DNA of 64,000 bases from Roseomonas sp. (lineage in GTDB: Bacteria; Pseudomonadota; Alphaproteobacteria; Acetobacterales; Acetobacteraceae). The notes beneath the pieces are model-generated. The model did no database searches and was not told where the DNA came from. It saw nothing but the letters and a program-made list of their open reading frames with translations. The DNA lies in assembly GCA_020249435.1 (NCBI GenBank), contig JADCFQ010000005.1, positions 124,001 to 188,000 on the forward strand. The letters are read 5' to 3'. The first letter of the stretch is position 1, and every line of letters begins with the position of its first letter. The translations under genes were made by a program, and so were the position numbers. Below, piece by piece: positions 16,231 to 25,757 of this stretch.

Positions 16231-16823
16231 GGATAAAGGGTTTCCAGCCGCCAGCCCGTGCCATCACGGTGAAACACCCGGCGTTCATGCAGGCGGAAGG
16301 GCATGTCGCGCCAGAATTCAATGCGCGCCGGCAGCACGCGAAAGCCGGACCAGAAGGGCGGGCGCGGGATCTCGCCCACCGCATATTTCAGCCCGTATTC
16401 GGCCACCGCCTTTTCCAAGGCAAAGCGGCTTTCCAGCGGGCGCGATTGCTTGGACGCCCAAGCCCCAAGGCGCGAGGTGCGCGCGCGGGAGGCATAATAG
16501 GCATCCGCCTCAGCATCCGAGACCTGCTCCACCTGGCCTTCCACGCGAATGCTGCGCTGGAGTGTTTTCCAGTGAAAGCACAGCGCGGCAAAGGGATTGG
16601 CGGCCAATTCGCCGCCCTTGCGGCTATCCAGATTGGTGTAGAAAACAAATCCGCGCGCGTCCACGCCCTTCAGCAGCACCATGCGCGCTGATGGCCTGCC
16701 ATCCGGCGTGGCGGTGGCGAGGCACACGGCATTCGGGTCATTGATCTCCCCCTTGGTGGCATCCGCCATCCAATCCTGAAACAGGGCATAGGGGTCTTCG
16801 GTGGTCGTCACGGTGCCGTCCAT
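16227..16823 (-). CDS. pdxH: Pyridoxamine 5'-phosphate oxidase
   Basis: FMN enzyme that oxidises pyridoxine/pyridoxamine 5'-phosphate to pyridoxal phosphate; 198 aa. ATG 16823 has AAGGAG 6 bases upstream, and the longer frame to 16898 has no such signal. Family motifs are [36 protein letters not shown] (FMN binding), [17 protein letters not shown] and the C-terminal signature [16 protein letters not shown] and ending LYP. It is first in a two-gene operon with the APH/kinase protein, and is divergent from fabI with only about 120 bases between. Confidence 0.96.
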   Translation of the reverse strand: MDGTVTTTEDPYALFQDWMADATKGEINDPNAVCLATATPDGRPSARMVLLKGVDARGFVFYTNLDSRKGGELAANPFAALCFHWKTLQRSIRVEGQVEQVSDAEADAYYASRARTSRLGAWASKQSRPLESRFALEKAVAEYGLKYAVGEIPRPPFWSGFRVLPARIEFWRDMPFRLHERRVFHRDGTGWRLETLYP

Positions 16824-16941
16824 GGTGTTCTCCTTGTCATGCCCTGTATCGGGAGGCTTTGCGAAAGGACAAGGCCCTTGCCCGGCATTCGCCGCCATGG
16901 CAGAGGGCGCGCATAGATTTAGCCGGATGGTCCATCACCCG

Positions 16942-17778
16942 ATGAACGACGCGGAACCAGCACCCAGCATCCCCAAAGGCACCCTGATGGCCGGCAAGCG
17001 CGGCCTGATCATGGGGGTGGCGAATGACCGTTCCATCGCCTGGGGCATTGCACAGGCCATCGCCGCGCAAGGGGGCGAGGTCGCCTTCACCTATCAGGGG
17101 GAAGCGCTGGAAAAGCGCGTGCGCCCGCTGGCGGAAAGCCTGGGCTCAAGCCTGGTGGTACCCTGCGATGTCGCCGATGATGCCGATATGGATGCCGCCT
17201 TTGGCGCGGTGGAACAGGCCTGGGGCGGGATGGATTTTCTGGTCCATGCCATTGGCTTTGCCGATAAGCAGTATCTGCGCGGGCGCTATCTGGACACGCC
17301 GCGTGACGCCTTTCTGCAGGCGATGGATATTTCCTGCTATTCCTTCGTGGCCGTTGGCCGCCGCGCCGCCGCGCTGATGAAGCGGGGGGGCGCACAACTG
17401 ACGCTTTCCTATCTGGGGGCGGAGCGCGTGACGCCGCATTACAATGTGATGGGCGTCGCCAAGGCCGCGTTGGAAGCGAGCGTACGTTATATGGCGACCG
17501 ATTTGGGTCAGGCCGGCATTCGCGTGAATGCCATCAGCGCCGGCCCGATCAAGACACTCGCCGCCAGCGGCATTGGCGATTTCCGCTATATCCTGAAATG
17601 GAACCAGTATAATTCGCCGCTGCGCCGCAATGTGACGATTGAGGAAGTGGGCGGTGCGGGTTTGTATTTGCTGTCTGATCTCGCTGCCGGCGTGACGGGT
17701 GAAGTGCACCACGTGGATAGCGGCTATCACATTGTCGGCATGAAGAACCCCGACGCGCCGGATATTTCCACGGTTTGA
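16942..17778 (+). CDS. fabI: Enoyl-[acyl-carrier-protein] reductase (NADH)
   Basis: Reduces trans-2-enoyl-ACP in the last step of fatty acid elongation; 278 aa from ATG 16942. Starts at 16927 and 16987 are also possible; the latter has AAAGG at good spacing. FabI features are GKRGLIMGVANDRSIAWGIA (NADH-binding glycine motif), FLVHAIGFADK, and the active-site Tyr-x6-Lys in HYNVMGVAKAALEAS. The segment GPIKTLAASGIGDF precedes the flipping substrate loop. The C-terminus VTGEVHHVDSGYHIVG is typical. A strong terminator follows. Confidence 0.96.
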   Translation: MNDAEPAPSIPKGTLMAGKRGLIMGVANDRSIAWGIAQAIAAQGGEVAFTYQGEALEKRVRPLAESLGSSLVVPCDVADDADMDAAFGAVEQAWGGMDFLVHAIGFADKQYLRGRYLDTPRDAFLQAMDISCYSFVAVGRRAAALMKRGGAQLTLSYLGAERVTPHYNVMGVAKAALEASVRYMATDLGQAGIRVNAISAGPIKTLAASGIGDFRYILKWNQYNSPLRRNVTIEEVGGAGLYLLSDLAAGVTGEVHHVDSGYHIVGMKNPDAPDISTV

Positions 17779-17788
17779 TGACATAAAA

Positions 17789-17816
17789 AACGCGGCCTGC
17801 ATCGGCAGGCCGCGTT
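17789..17816. terminator. Bidirectional terminator between fabI and the chemoreceptor
   Basis: A perfect 12-bp stem (AACGCGGCCTGC / GCAGGCCGCGTT) with an ATCG loop, preceded by a run of A (a T-run on the minus strand) and followed by TTGCTTT on the plus strand. It separates two convergent genes. Confidence 0.9.
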
Positions 17817-17837
17817 GCTTTGGGCAAGCGGCGCCGA

Positions 17838-19637
17838 TCAGGCCGCTTGCAGACGCTGGATCAGCGATTGCGTCGCGCCACGCAGCTGCACCGCCTCATC
17901 CGCCAGAGACTTGGTCGCCTGGTTGATGGTGCCAATCGCCTTGCCGGTATTCTCGGTCATGTCGGAAACGCGACCAATTGTGCCTTCCAGCGAACCAACC
18001 GAAGAAGCAGCAGAGCGCAGGCTTGAAGCGATTTCCGCCGTGGTGGCGGATTGTTCTTCAACCGCTGCGGCAATCGCCCCATTTTCGTTATTGAGCTGGC
18101 TGATGCGGCCCACGATTTCGCGGATCACTTCAACCACATCTGAAATGATGGATTGCATGGCGCTGATCTCGCCCTGAATACCCTCAGTCGCCTTGGCTGA
18201 TTGCGCGGCCAGGTTTTTCACCTCGGAAGCCACCACGGCAAAGCCCTTGCCGGCTTCACCCGCGCGGGCCGATTCGATGGTGGCATTCAGCGCCAGCAGA
18301 TTGGTCTGCGCCGCGATGGACCCGATAAGGCCAGTCACATCATTGATTCTGACCGATGCGGCATTCAGCCCATCAATCAGCGATGTCACGCGATCCGCCT
18401 CATCAGCGGCACTGCGCGCCGTTTGCGCCACGGCAGTGACGCGCGCCGAGACTTCGGAAATCGCGACCGTAAGCTGTTCCGCTGCGGCGGAGACGGATTG
18501 GATGCCGTGATTGGCTTCCGTGCCTTCATGCGCAGCGGTGCGGGCCTGTGTCAGCGCGGTATCCGTGGTGTTGGCGACCTTGCCGCCTTCCACCACCAGC
18601 TTGGCGGAATTGTCGGACAGCGCCGTGACCGATTGGCCAATGGCCTTTTCCAGATCATTGGCGATTTCCTGAATGGCCGTACGACGCGCGGTTTCCAGTT
18701 CCGCACCGCGCTTGGCTTCCGTTTCACGCAGCTTGGATGTTTCAACCAGGCCATCACGGAAGATGGTGGTGGCACGGCTCATGTCGCCAATTTCATCCAC
18801 GCGTTCGGCATGGGGGATGCCAACACCCAGATCGCCCTTGGCAAGCTTGTCCATGGAACCGGAAAGCTGATCAAGCGGCTTCGAAATGCGCAGCACCATC
18901 AGCCAGGCGGCAGCCGCGGAAACCGCCAGGATCATGGCGACCGCAATGCCCAGCATGACACGCCAGAAGGCCACGCGATCTTCCGCCGCGTGAATGGTGG
19001 ACGCCAGGCGTTCTTCAAGGACGACATAGAATTGGTCAATCGGGCCCATAATATCGGCCTTGAAGCGGTGGTAATCCGCGCCATGCATCAGATCACGCGC
19101 CATGGCGAAGTCAGGCGCGCGGCGGACGGTGAACTTGCCCTCAGAATCGGCGAAAATCCCCTTGGCAGCATTGATCGCAACGGTTTCAAGCTGGATCAGC
19201 GCATCGGAATTCTGCTGCGCCTGACGCAACAGCGCGAATTCCGCTTCCGAAAAGCCGGCTTCGCGCATCATCTGCTGTAGCGGAATACGCGCGCCATCCG
19301 GGCGCGGCGCACGGCCCGTTGCCGCGACGAAATCCCAATAAATGCGATGATAATCCATCGGGCGCGGCCTTTCACCATTGCGAATCGCGATCACCGACAG
19401 GAATTGTTCTTCCCATTTCGGATCACCTGTCACCACATAGGTGCGCGCATTGCGCGTGATATCATCCGATGATTGGCGCAATTCATCAGCCAGGCGATAG
19501 GAAAGATGCTGGTTCTGATAGGCATTGCGCGCCGCGCTGAAGGCATCCTGCAGCATCAGGAAGGACAGCAGCGCAAGGCCAGAGGCTGCCGCCAAGGCAA
19601 GGCTCATGACAATGGCCAAAGGCCGAATTCGTAACAT
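17838..19637 (-). CDS. Methyl-accepting chemotaxis protein with HAMP domain
   Basis: Transmembrane chemoreceptor, 599 aa from ATG 19637 (GGAG about 8 bases upstream; a frame extension to 19667 exists). A TM helix is near residues 5-30, the periplasmic sensor spans about 31-225 (helical, with [26 protein letters not shown]), the second TM is about 227-249 and HAMP follows ([20 protein letters not shown]). The kinase-control tip is [20 protein letters not shown] followed by [18 protein letters not shown]. No CheB/CheR-binding pentapeptide is seen at the C-terminus (LIQRLQAA). The ligand is unknown. It is divergent from a second receptor. Confidence 0.93.
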   Translation of the reverse strand: MLRIRPLAIVMSLALAAASGLALLSFLMLQDAFSAARNAYQNQHLSYRLADELRQSSDDITRNARTYVVTGDPKWEEQFLSVIAIRNGERPRPMDYHRIYWDFVAATGRAPRPDGARIPLQQMMREAGFSEAEFALLRQAQQNSDALIQLETVAINAAKGIFADSEGKFTVRRAPDFAMARDLMHGADYHRFKADIMGPIDQFYVVLEERLASTIHAAEDRVAFWRVMLGIAVAMILAVSAAAAWLMVLRISKPLDQLSGSMDKLAKGDLGVGIPHAERVDEIGDMSRATTIFRDGLVETSKLRETEAKRGAELETARRTAIQEIANDLEKAIGQSVTALSDNSAKLVVEGGKVANTTDTALTQARTAAHEGTEANHGIQSVSAAAEQLTVAISEVSARVTAVAQTARSAADEADRVTSLIDGLNAASVRINDVTGLIGSIAAQTNLLALNATIESARAGEAGKGFAVVASEVKNLAAQSAKATEGIQGEISAMQSIISDVVEVIREIVGRISQLNNENGAIAAAVEEQSATTAEIASSLRSAASSVGSLEGTIGRVSDMTENTGKAIGTINQATKSLADEAVQLRGATQSLIQRLQAA

Positions 19638-20008
19638 GTGGGTCTCCAGATCCCTGACGGGTTTCAAAAAGCCATTCTCTCCATCCCTGGGGAGGCTTCA
19701 GGCTCCGGCCCGCGCCCAGCGGATCGGACCCGGTGGCATGCGAGGACCGCTTTGCCAAAAGCCTGCCCGGCAGGTTGGTGAGTGACGACGTGATTGTATG
19801 CGGCCCTGATGAAGGAGCCCTGAATGCAGGGGTGAAAATCCGGCAATGATCGTTGTTTCTGATGTGTCGAGAAAGCGCCAATGCCTAAGATTTTGTAAAA
19901 TTATCGGTGCAAGCCGGTGCCGGCTTGGCGCAGGAAAAAACGCGATCTTCCTCACGGCGTATTCACGAATTTTTCCTATGGTGCGGGAATGCGTTCGTTC
20001 ACACTGGT
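19638..20008. other. Intergenic region between divergent chemoreceptors
   Basis: These 371 bases separate the starts of two divergent chemoreceptor genes and must hold both promoters. The part near 19850-19990 is richer in A/T than its surroundings. I see no convincing -35/-10 pair, no long inverted repeat and no coding frame I would support. Confidence 0.5.
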
Positions 20009-22048
20009 ATGGAAAAACCTATGTCCCCCATGGCCCGCGCGCCTTCAGCAAAACGCTCCTTTCTCTGGCCTGCCCTTATTGCCGGGCTGACCGCGCTTGG
20101 CACCGCAGGCGTCATATATGGCCTGCCGCAAACCCTGCCGGCACCGCCCGCCGATCCGCGCCTGCCGATGTTGGCGCGCAGCCTGGATATTGCTGAACGC
20201 GCAACAGGGCTTTCGGGCGCCGTTCCGCCCATGTTGCTGGCGCGATCTGATGCGGAATTGGCCGAAGCCGGGCGCCGTGCGCGCCAGGCGGAAGACCGGC
20301 TGAATGCGCTGCTGCGCGGCAATGCGCAAATCCCATCTTCCATTCAGACCGCGAGCACCGGCCTTGCCACGGCGCTCCGGCAACTTAGTGCTGCTCTGGA
20401 AGCCGAACAGAAGGCGCGGCAGGAAGCGGACCGCCAAGTCGCGGCGCTTGGCGCGGCGCATCGTGTGTTTCGCGCCGCCTTGCTGCCCGCCATTGATGAA
20501 GTGGGCCAGGAAATCAGCCGCGCCATGAATGCGCCCACAGCTGCACGCGGTCAGGCGCCCCGGCCGCGCGGCTTGCTCGCCAATAATGAAGTCCCGCGCC
20601 AGGCAGCGCTGCTGCGTGCACGCAGCGCGGCAGAAGAACTTTTCGGCATCGCCAATCGCGCCGGTTCAGCCAGCGACGATGCGGCGCATCAGGCGTTGGT
20701 TACAGCACAAAATACAGGCCTGGCGTCACTGCGCGCTGCCCTGGCCACACTTGGGGAGGCGCCGCGCTATCAGCCGCTGCGCGAAGCAGCCACCGCCCTG
20801 CAACGCGCGCATGAGGCGTTGGAAGCTCCCTCCGCCCGCAGGGCGCGCGAAGTGGCCTCTGGCCAGGATGTCGCGGCGGCTGCTGCGCGGCTGACAGAAG
20901 CGGGAACACGTTTTCAAGCGAGCATCGGCCCGGTGTTGACCGCCGCCGCCGAGGAAGCCAGGCGCGCCCGCCCCGCCCAACCGCAGCACCTGCCGGCACA
21001 GATACTGCCCATCGCCTTTGGTGCGCTTGCGCTTGTTTTGGCCACGCTCATCGCGTTTTTCACGCGCCGAGGCACGGCCACGGGCGTTTCGGAAAATCGC
21101 CCCGATACCGGCATTCTGGCCAAGCTGCGCGCGGACCTGACGCGCGCAGAAGCCGCGCGGGATCAGGCGCAGGCGGAACTTATTCGCGCGACATCCGATC
21201 ATGCGGCGCTGCGCGCGGAAGTGAACCGCGTGCTGGATGGGGAAATCACGCCGCGCCTGCAAAGCCTTGGGCAGGATGCGGTCACCAGCCGCGCAACGCT
21301 GGCCGCGCTGACAGAAGCACAAGTGTCGGCCCAGCAAGCCACTACGGGGATTGGCGCCAGCGCCGAACGCGCGCGGGAGGAAACCGGCAAAGTCGCCGCA
21401 GCGGCGGAAGAACTGACCGCGACGGTTGCCTCCGTTTCCGAACAAATCCGCGCTTCGGCCACTATCGCGGCACAGGCGGTGACTGATGCCGGCCGTACCG
21501 ATGCCATTGTGCAGGGCCTTTCCGGTGCGGCGGAGAAGATCGGCGATGTGGTGAAGCTGATCACCGCCATTGCCGGCCAGACCAATCTGCTGGCCCTGAA
21601 CGCCACCATCGAAGCGGCGCGCGCCGGTGAAGCTGGCAAGGGCTTCGCTGTTGTGGCATCCGAGGTGAAGGCCCTGGCGACGCAGACCGCCAAGGCGACT
21701 GAAGAAATCTCGCGCCAGGTGCAGGAAATTCGCAGCACCTCTACCGAAGCGGTGGGCGCCATTCAAGGCATTGCCGAGGTTGTGCAGCGCATTGACAGCA
21801 TCGCCGCCGAAGCCGCGCGCGCCATTGAACAGCAAGGTGCTGCGACGCGGGAAATCGCAGAGGGTATCGCCGCGGCAGCCGAGGGTACCTCGGCGGTGGC
21901 CGGCGCGGTCGCCAAGGTGCAGGGCGGCATGGAAGCCGCTGGCGCGCCTGTGGCCGCGCTTGGAGATCACGCCGATGCCATGGCGCGGCAGAGCGCGGCG
22001 CTGCAACGGGAAGTGGTAAGTCTGGCTGCGCGGCTAAGGGCGGCGTGA
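20009..22048 (+). CDS. Chemoreceptor-like protein with long helical ectodomain and no evident HAMP
   Basis: About 679 aa from ATG 20009; ATG 20021 is equally possible, while the open frame to 19907 lacks support. TM1 is near residues 17-37 and TM2 near 331-352 ([20 protein letters not shown]). Between them lies an Ala/Arg-rich, helix-forming ectodomain of about 290 residues. After TM2 comes a heptad-like helix ([20 protein letters not shown]) rather than a recognisable HAMP. The signalling tip [20 protein letters not shown] plus [18 protein letters not shown] is intact. The 3' end overlaps the convergent BASS gene by 15 bases. It probably signals to CheA, but the input is unknown. Confidence 0.85.
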   Translation: MEKPMSPMARAPSAKRSFLWPALIAGLTALGTAGVIYGLPQTLPAPPADPRLPMLARSLDIAERATGLSGAVPPMLLARSDAELAEAGRRARQAEDRLNALLRGNAQIPSSIQTASTGLATALRQLSAALEAEQKARQEADRQVAALGAAHRVFRAALLPAIDEVGQEISRAMNAPTAARGQAPRPRGLLANNEVPRQAALLRARSAAEELFGIANRAGSASDDAAHQALVTAQNTGLASLRAALATLGEAPRYQPLREAATALQRAHEALEAPSARRAREVASGQDVAAAAARLTEAGTRFQASIGPVLTAAAEEARRARPAQPQHLPAQILPIAFGALALVLATLIAFFTRRGTATGVSENRPDTGILAKLRADLTRAEAARDQAQAELIRATSDHAALRAEVNRVLDGEITPRLQSLGQDAVTSRATLAALTEAQVSAQQATTGIGASAERAREETGKVAAAAEELTATVASVSEQIRASATIAAQAVTDAGRTDAIVQGLSGAAEKIGDVVKLITAIAGQTNLLALNATIEAARAGEAGKGFAVVASEVKALATQTAKATEEISRQVQEIRSTSTEAVGAIQGIAEVVQRIDSIAAEAARAIEQQGAATREIAEGIAAAAEGTSAVAGAVAKVQGGMEAAGAPVAALGDHADAMARQSAALQREVVSLAARLRAA

Positions 22049-22993
22049 TGCCTCATCCAGTCTGAAGCGCTGATAAATCGGCCGCAGCAGAAAGGGCGTC
22101 AGGAAAAGCGGAAATTGCCCAAGCGCGAAGAACAGCAGAATACGCTCATCGGTGGCCGCCGGCAGCACCGCCAGAAACAGCGCCATATTGCGATTGCCGC
22201 CGAGCAAGCCTGCCGTCAGCGCCAGCTTCTTGCCGGTGGGTGCAAAGACCAAGGCGGTGGCGGCATTCAGGCCGAAATTCGCCGCGAAGGCCAAGGCGAG
22301 GCCCCCCATCACCCAGGCAGGGTCTGAGGTGATTTTGGCCAGCATCCCATCCATCACGCCGAAGCCGAAAATCACGACCAGCCACACCACGGACCCATCC
22401 AGGGCACCGGCATAGCGTTGCAGGCGAACAGGCCCCAAAAGCCGGCGCAGCGCCACCGCAATCAGCAAGGGCAGCCCGACCACCAGCATCAGCCGGCCCA
22501 TCAGTGCCGAAAGTGAAATCGCCAAATCTATGCCCATCAGGCCAAGCGCCAGGGGCGGCGCGGTGAAGGGCACGATCAGCGTGGTGATGATGGCGACCAC
22601 CAGCGAAATCTCTCCATCCAACCCCACCATGCGCGCAAAGGCCGGGGATGATGTGGCCGCACAGCCCATGGCGCTGATGACCAAGCCTGCAACCAAGGGT
22701 CCTTCAAAGCCAAAGCCGCGCAGCACCAGAAACAGCAGGATGGGACAGACCAGCATCATCCAGCCCACCAGCAGCGCCACCAGCACGGGCCGGCGCAGAT
22801 ACGCCACCACCTGCGCCAAATCCACGCGCAGCAGCACCATGGTCATGAGCGTTGCGACCGTGAAGGTCACCGCATCGCGAAACAGCGCAGCCAAGGGCGG
22901 GATGAAAAGCCCCGCGAAAATGCCAAGCGCCAGCAGCAACCCACCGCGCCGGGCGGACCATTCCAGGAAGCCAAGGGGCGTGAGGAAACTCAT
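22034..22993 (-). CDS. BASS-family (bile acid:Na+ symporter-like) transporter
   Basis: Inner-membrane secondary transporter, 319 aa with about nine or ten hydrophobic helices. Features typical of the BASS fold are the first-repeat segment [20 protein letters not shown] (an unwound, small-residue site) and the second-repeat [18 protein letters not shown] near residue 270. Relatives carry sodium-coupled organic acids, pantoate, pyruvate or bile acids; the substrate here is not deducible. Its start overlaps the kinase stop by 4 bases (ATGA on the minus strand), so kinase and transporter are coupled, which suggests uptake followed by phosphorylation. Confidence 0.82.
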   Translation of the reverse strand: MSFLTPLGFLEWSARRGGLLLALGIFAGLFIPPLAALFRDAVTFTVATLMTMVLLRVDLAQVVAYLRRPVLVALLVGWMMLVCPILLFLVLRGFGFEGPLVAGLVISAMGCAATSSPAFARMVGLDGEISLVVAIITTLIVPFTAPPLALGLMGIDLAISLSALMGRLMLVVGLPLLIAVALRRLLGPVRLQRYAGALDGSVVWLVVIFGFGVMDGMLAKITSDPAWVMGGLALAFAANFGLNAATALVFAPTGKKLALTAGLLGGNRNMALFLAVLPAATDERILLFFALGQFPLFLTPFLLRPIYQRFRLDEASRRP

Positions 22994-23877
22994 TCCCCTC
23001 CCGGCGCCATGATCGCCGCGCGATAGGGCAAGGAAGGCACGGCCCCTTCCTGCGAGCAGGCCAGCGCACCTGCAGTAACCGCAAGCCGCAAGGTCTTTTC
23101 CGGCGTGAAGCCTTCAGCGCTGGAAGCGGCAAAGGCGCCCAAAAAGGCATCGCCGGCACCGGTGGTATCCACAACCGTCACGCGGGGTGGCGTAGCATCA
23201 ATCACCACACCATCCGGGCGCGCCCAAAAGGCGCCAGCGGCGCCGGCGGTCACGATCACATCCCGCATTGTCTCGGCAGCGAGCGCGATCGCCAGATCAG
23301 CGGCTTCGGCCTCGCGCTGCGCCAGAATGGCGGCTTCGGTTTCATTCAGCACCAGCATGTCGGTGGCGGCGAGAAGTTCCGGCGTAATCGGTGCTGCGGG
23401 GGCGACATTCAGAATGCGGCGCGCGCCAGTCGAGGCACGAAACAGCGCGGCGGTCGCGGCTTGCGGTGTTTCAAGCTGTGCGAGTGCCACCGCGATATCG
23501 CCGGGCGGTGTGAAGCCGGGGGGTAAAGCCAATGCCGCATTCGCGCCTGCTACGATGATGATCTGATTCTCACCGGCTGCATCAAGCAGGATGGTGGCGG
23601 CGCCAGTGGGCGCCTCAGTTATTTGCACTGCCTGCGCCGCAATGCCTTCTGCCGCCCAAAGCACCTGCGCAGCCTTGCCCGGCGCATCATCGCCAATGGC
23701 CGCGATCAGCGCCACACGCCCGCCCGCACGCGCCGCGGCGACCGCCTGGTTGCTGCCCTTGCCGCCATGGAATTCGGCCATGCCAAGCGCAGTCAGCGTC
23801 TCACCCGGCGCGGGAAAGCGCGCAAGGCGCAGAACCGTGTCGCGATTATATGAACCAATAACGAGAATACCGCCCAT
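22990..23877 (-). CDS. Ribokinase-like PfkB-family sugar kinase
   Basis: Cytoplasmic carbohydrate kinase, 295 aa. PfkB signature 1 is seen in FHGGKGSNQAVAAARAGG (residues about 36-53) and signature 2 in VVDTTGAGDAFLGAFAAS with the catalytic Asp of GAGD. The N-terminus ILVIGSYNRDTVLRLARFPA is ribokinase-like, but a full ribose assignment is not justified. It lies 45 bases downstream of the HD oxygenase and overlaps the BASS transporter (ATGA), so the three probably share a transcript. The substrate might be ribose or another small polyol delivered by the transporter. Confidence 0.85.
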   Translation of the reverse strand: MGGILVIGSYNRDTVLRLARFPAPGETLTALGMAEFHGGKGSNQAVAAARAGGRVALIAAIGDDAPGKAAQVLWAAEGIAAQAVQITEAPTGAATILLDAAGENQIIIVAGANAALALPPGFTPPGDIAVALAQLETPQAATAALFRASTGARRILNVAPAAPITPELLAATDMLVLNETEAAILAQREAEAADLAIALAAETMRDVIVTAGAAGAFWARPDGVVIDATPPRVTVVDTTGAGDAFLGAFAASSAEGFTPEKTLRLAVTAGALACSQEGAVPSLPYRAAIMAPGGE

Positions 23878-23922
23878 AAGGGCAAAGCCTGCGGGGCGTA
23901 TCCGCCCCGGTCAAGCGTGAAA

Positions 23923-24480
23923 TTATTTCAGGCAGGCCGCCACATGGGGCAGGAAATGCTGCACCGGCGGTGTCGTCAGCTCCGCCACCTTCGCCCCTTC
24001 ATCAAACCGCCTGAGGCGCACGGCATCTTCCGCATGTGGCAGCGCGCGGAAGGCCGCGACTTCCTCGGCTGACATTGGCCCACCTTGCAGCGACAGGCTG
24101 AGGACGGAATCAGGCGAAAGCTTGGCGAAGTAATCGGCTTCCGTCGCGCAGAGATAGCGCTTGGCGGCGACATGCAGCCGCACAGGTTCCGTCACTTCCG
24201 GCCCGAACCAGGATTGCAGCCAGACCTGGCCCAATTCCTCATGCTTGTCATCCACACCATGCGCGGCGGGATTGTCGCCCAGATCATGCACCATATGGCC
24301 GATATCATGCAGCAGCGCAGCGGCAATAAGCGATGAGGAACACCCCTCACGCTCTGCCTGCCAGGCGGCTTGCAAAGCGTGCTGGCGCTGCGTGACATCA
24401 TGCAGCCCGTAGCGGCCATGGCCCTTGCCATCAATCAGATCGGCCAATTCCTGCAAGCGCGGGTCTTCGGTATTTGCCAC
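23923..24480 (-). CDS. PhnZ-like HD-domain diiron oxygenase
   Basis: A 185-aa HD-domain protein of the family annotated as phosphonate-degradation HD oxygenase (PhnZ/TmpB-like). I choose GTG 24480 because GGGGAG lies 8 bases upstream; ATG 24504 is also open. From GTG, candidate metal ligands are His34, His58-Asp59 (LLHDIGH), His80, His103 and Asp160, the full mixed-valent diiron set with nearly the published PhnZ numbering as I recall it. The Tyr-x-x-Glu substrate motif is instead Tyr24-Gly-Leu-His27. Known members oxidatively cleave hydroxyphosphonates; with His27 the substrate is uncertain. No PhnY-type 2-oxoglutarate hydroxylase is nearby. It lies 122 bases after the acyl-CoA dehydrogenase genes. 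Confidence 0.8.
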   Translation of the reverse strand: MANTEDPRLQELADLIDGKGHGRYGLHDVTQRQHALQAAWQAEREGCSSSLIAAALLHDIGHMVHDLGDNPAAHGVDDKHEELGQVWLQSWFGPEVTEPVRLHVAAKRYLCATEADYFAKLSPDSVLSLSLQGGPMSAEEVAAFRALPHAEDAVRLRRFDEGAKVAELTTPPVQHFLPHVAACLK

Positions 24481-24602
24481 GGTGAATTCTCCCCAAAGAT
24501 TCATATTTCCGGTAGCGCTTGATGGGACTGCGGGGAAGCGCCGTCACGGTCGTGTCATCAATTCTTCACGACCATGACGGACAAGCGGAAGACTTATCCA
24601 GT

Positions 24603-25754
24603 CTAAGCCGCCTGATTCAACCCACCCATCGCCATAAGCTGCGACAGGTGATGATCCGCATCACCGAACATGGTGTCTATGGTGGTGATCCGCTTGAAGT
24701 AGTGCCCGCCCAGATACTCCATCGTCATGGCAATACCGCCATGCAATTGAATGGCGCTCTGGCCCAGGAACTTGCCGGAACGCCCGATCTGCACCTTCAC
24801 CGCCGACATTTGCCGGCGCCGTTCCACGGCATCGGTCTCGCCAGCCATCATCGCCGCCAACATGGCCATGGAACGCGCTTCTTCGAGCGAGACCATCATC
24901 TCTGCCGCACGATGCTGCAGGGATTGGAAAGACCCGATTGGCCGGCCGAATTGCTTGCGCGTCTTCAGGTAATCAAGCGTTAGCCTATGGAGCGCATCCA
25001 TCGCACCAACAGCCTCACCCGCCAGCGCGGCCATGGTTTCATCCACCACGCGATCCACCAGCGCGAGACCATTGCCGGCATCGCCCAGCAGCGCCTCGGC
25101 GGGCAGGCTCACGCGATCAAGCGTAATTTCCGCCCCGCGCAGCCCGTCCGTCGTCGGATAACCACGCCGAGAGACACCCTTGGCATTGGCCGGCACCAGA
25201 AACACGCCAATGCCGGATTTGTCGCGCCGCGCGCCGCCGATGCGCGCAGTGACCACGATTTGGTCCGCGACATCACCATGCAGCACCACGCCCTTGCGGC
25301 CTTCCAGCACCCAACCCGCGCCATCCTTCTTCGCCGTGGTCGCGACATCATGCAAATCATGGCGCGATTGCGGTTCAGTATAGCCAAAGGCGAGTTTCAG
25401 CTTGCCGGCTGCAATCTCAGGCACCATCGCGGCGCGCTGCGCAGCCGATGCGCCGTGGCGAATGAAGCCACCGCCCATCACGACCGTTGCCAACCAGGGT
25501 TCCAGCGTGATGGCGCCACCCATGGCTTCCGCCATCAGCATCACCTCAACCGGGCCGGCACCAAAGCCGCCATCCTCTTCCGCAAAGGGCAGGCCAAACA
25601 GGCCGAGATCAGCATAGGCTTCCCACATTTCCTGCGACCAGCCATTGGCTGATTTCATGAAGCGCTTGCGGTCTTCAAACTTGTATTTGTCGGCCAGCAG
25701 CTTGGTCAGGCTGTCCTGCAGCAGCCGCTGGTCTTCGGAAAGATCGAAATCCAT
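24603..25754 (-). CDS. Acyl-CoA dehydrogenase, small subunit (PimD-like)
   Basis: FAD flavoprotein, 383 aa, closely resembling the small subunit of pimeloyl-CoA dehydrogenase. It starts MDFDLSEDQRLLQDSLTKLL and has the ACAD middle domain LAFGYTEPQSRHDLHDVATT and the C-terminal helical domain (YLKTRKQFGRPIGSFQSLQH). It lacks the usual C-terminal Y-x-G-[ST]-x-E-I-Q motif (instead RITTIDTMFGDADHHL). This fits heterodimeric ACADs in which only one subunit carries that site. It starts 3 bases after the PimC-like stop, so the subunits are made together. It should oxidise dicarboxyl- or medium-chain acyl-CoA, passing electrons to ETF. Confidence 0.85.
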   Translation of the reverse strand: MDFDLSEDQRLLQDSLTKLLADKYKFEDRKRFMKSANGWSQEMWEAYADLGLFGLPFAEEDGGFGAGPVEVMLMAEAMGGAITLEPWLATVVMGGGFIRHGASAAQRAAMVPEIAAGKLKLAFGYTEPQSRHDLHDVATTAKKDGAGWVLEGRKGVVLHGDVADQIVVTARIGGARRDKSGIGVFLVPANAKGVSRRGYPTTDGLRGAEITLDRVSLPAEALLGDAGNGLALVDRVVDETMAALAGEAVGAMDALHRLTLDYLKTRKQFGRPIGSFQSLQHRAAEMMVSLEEARSMAMLAAMMAGETDAVERRRQMSAVKVQIGRSGKFLGQSAIQLHGGIAMTMEYLGGHYFKRITTIDTMFGDADHHLSQLMAMGGLNQAA

Positions 25755-25757
25755 GTC

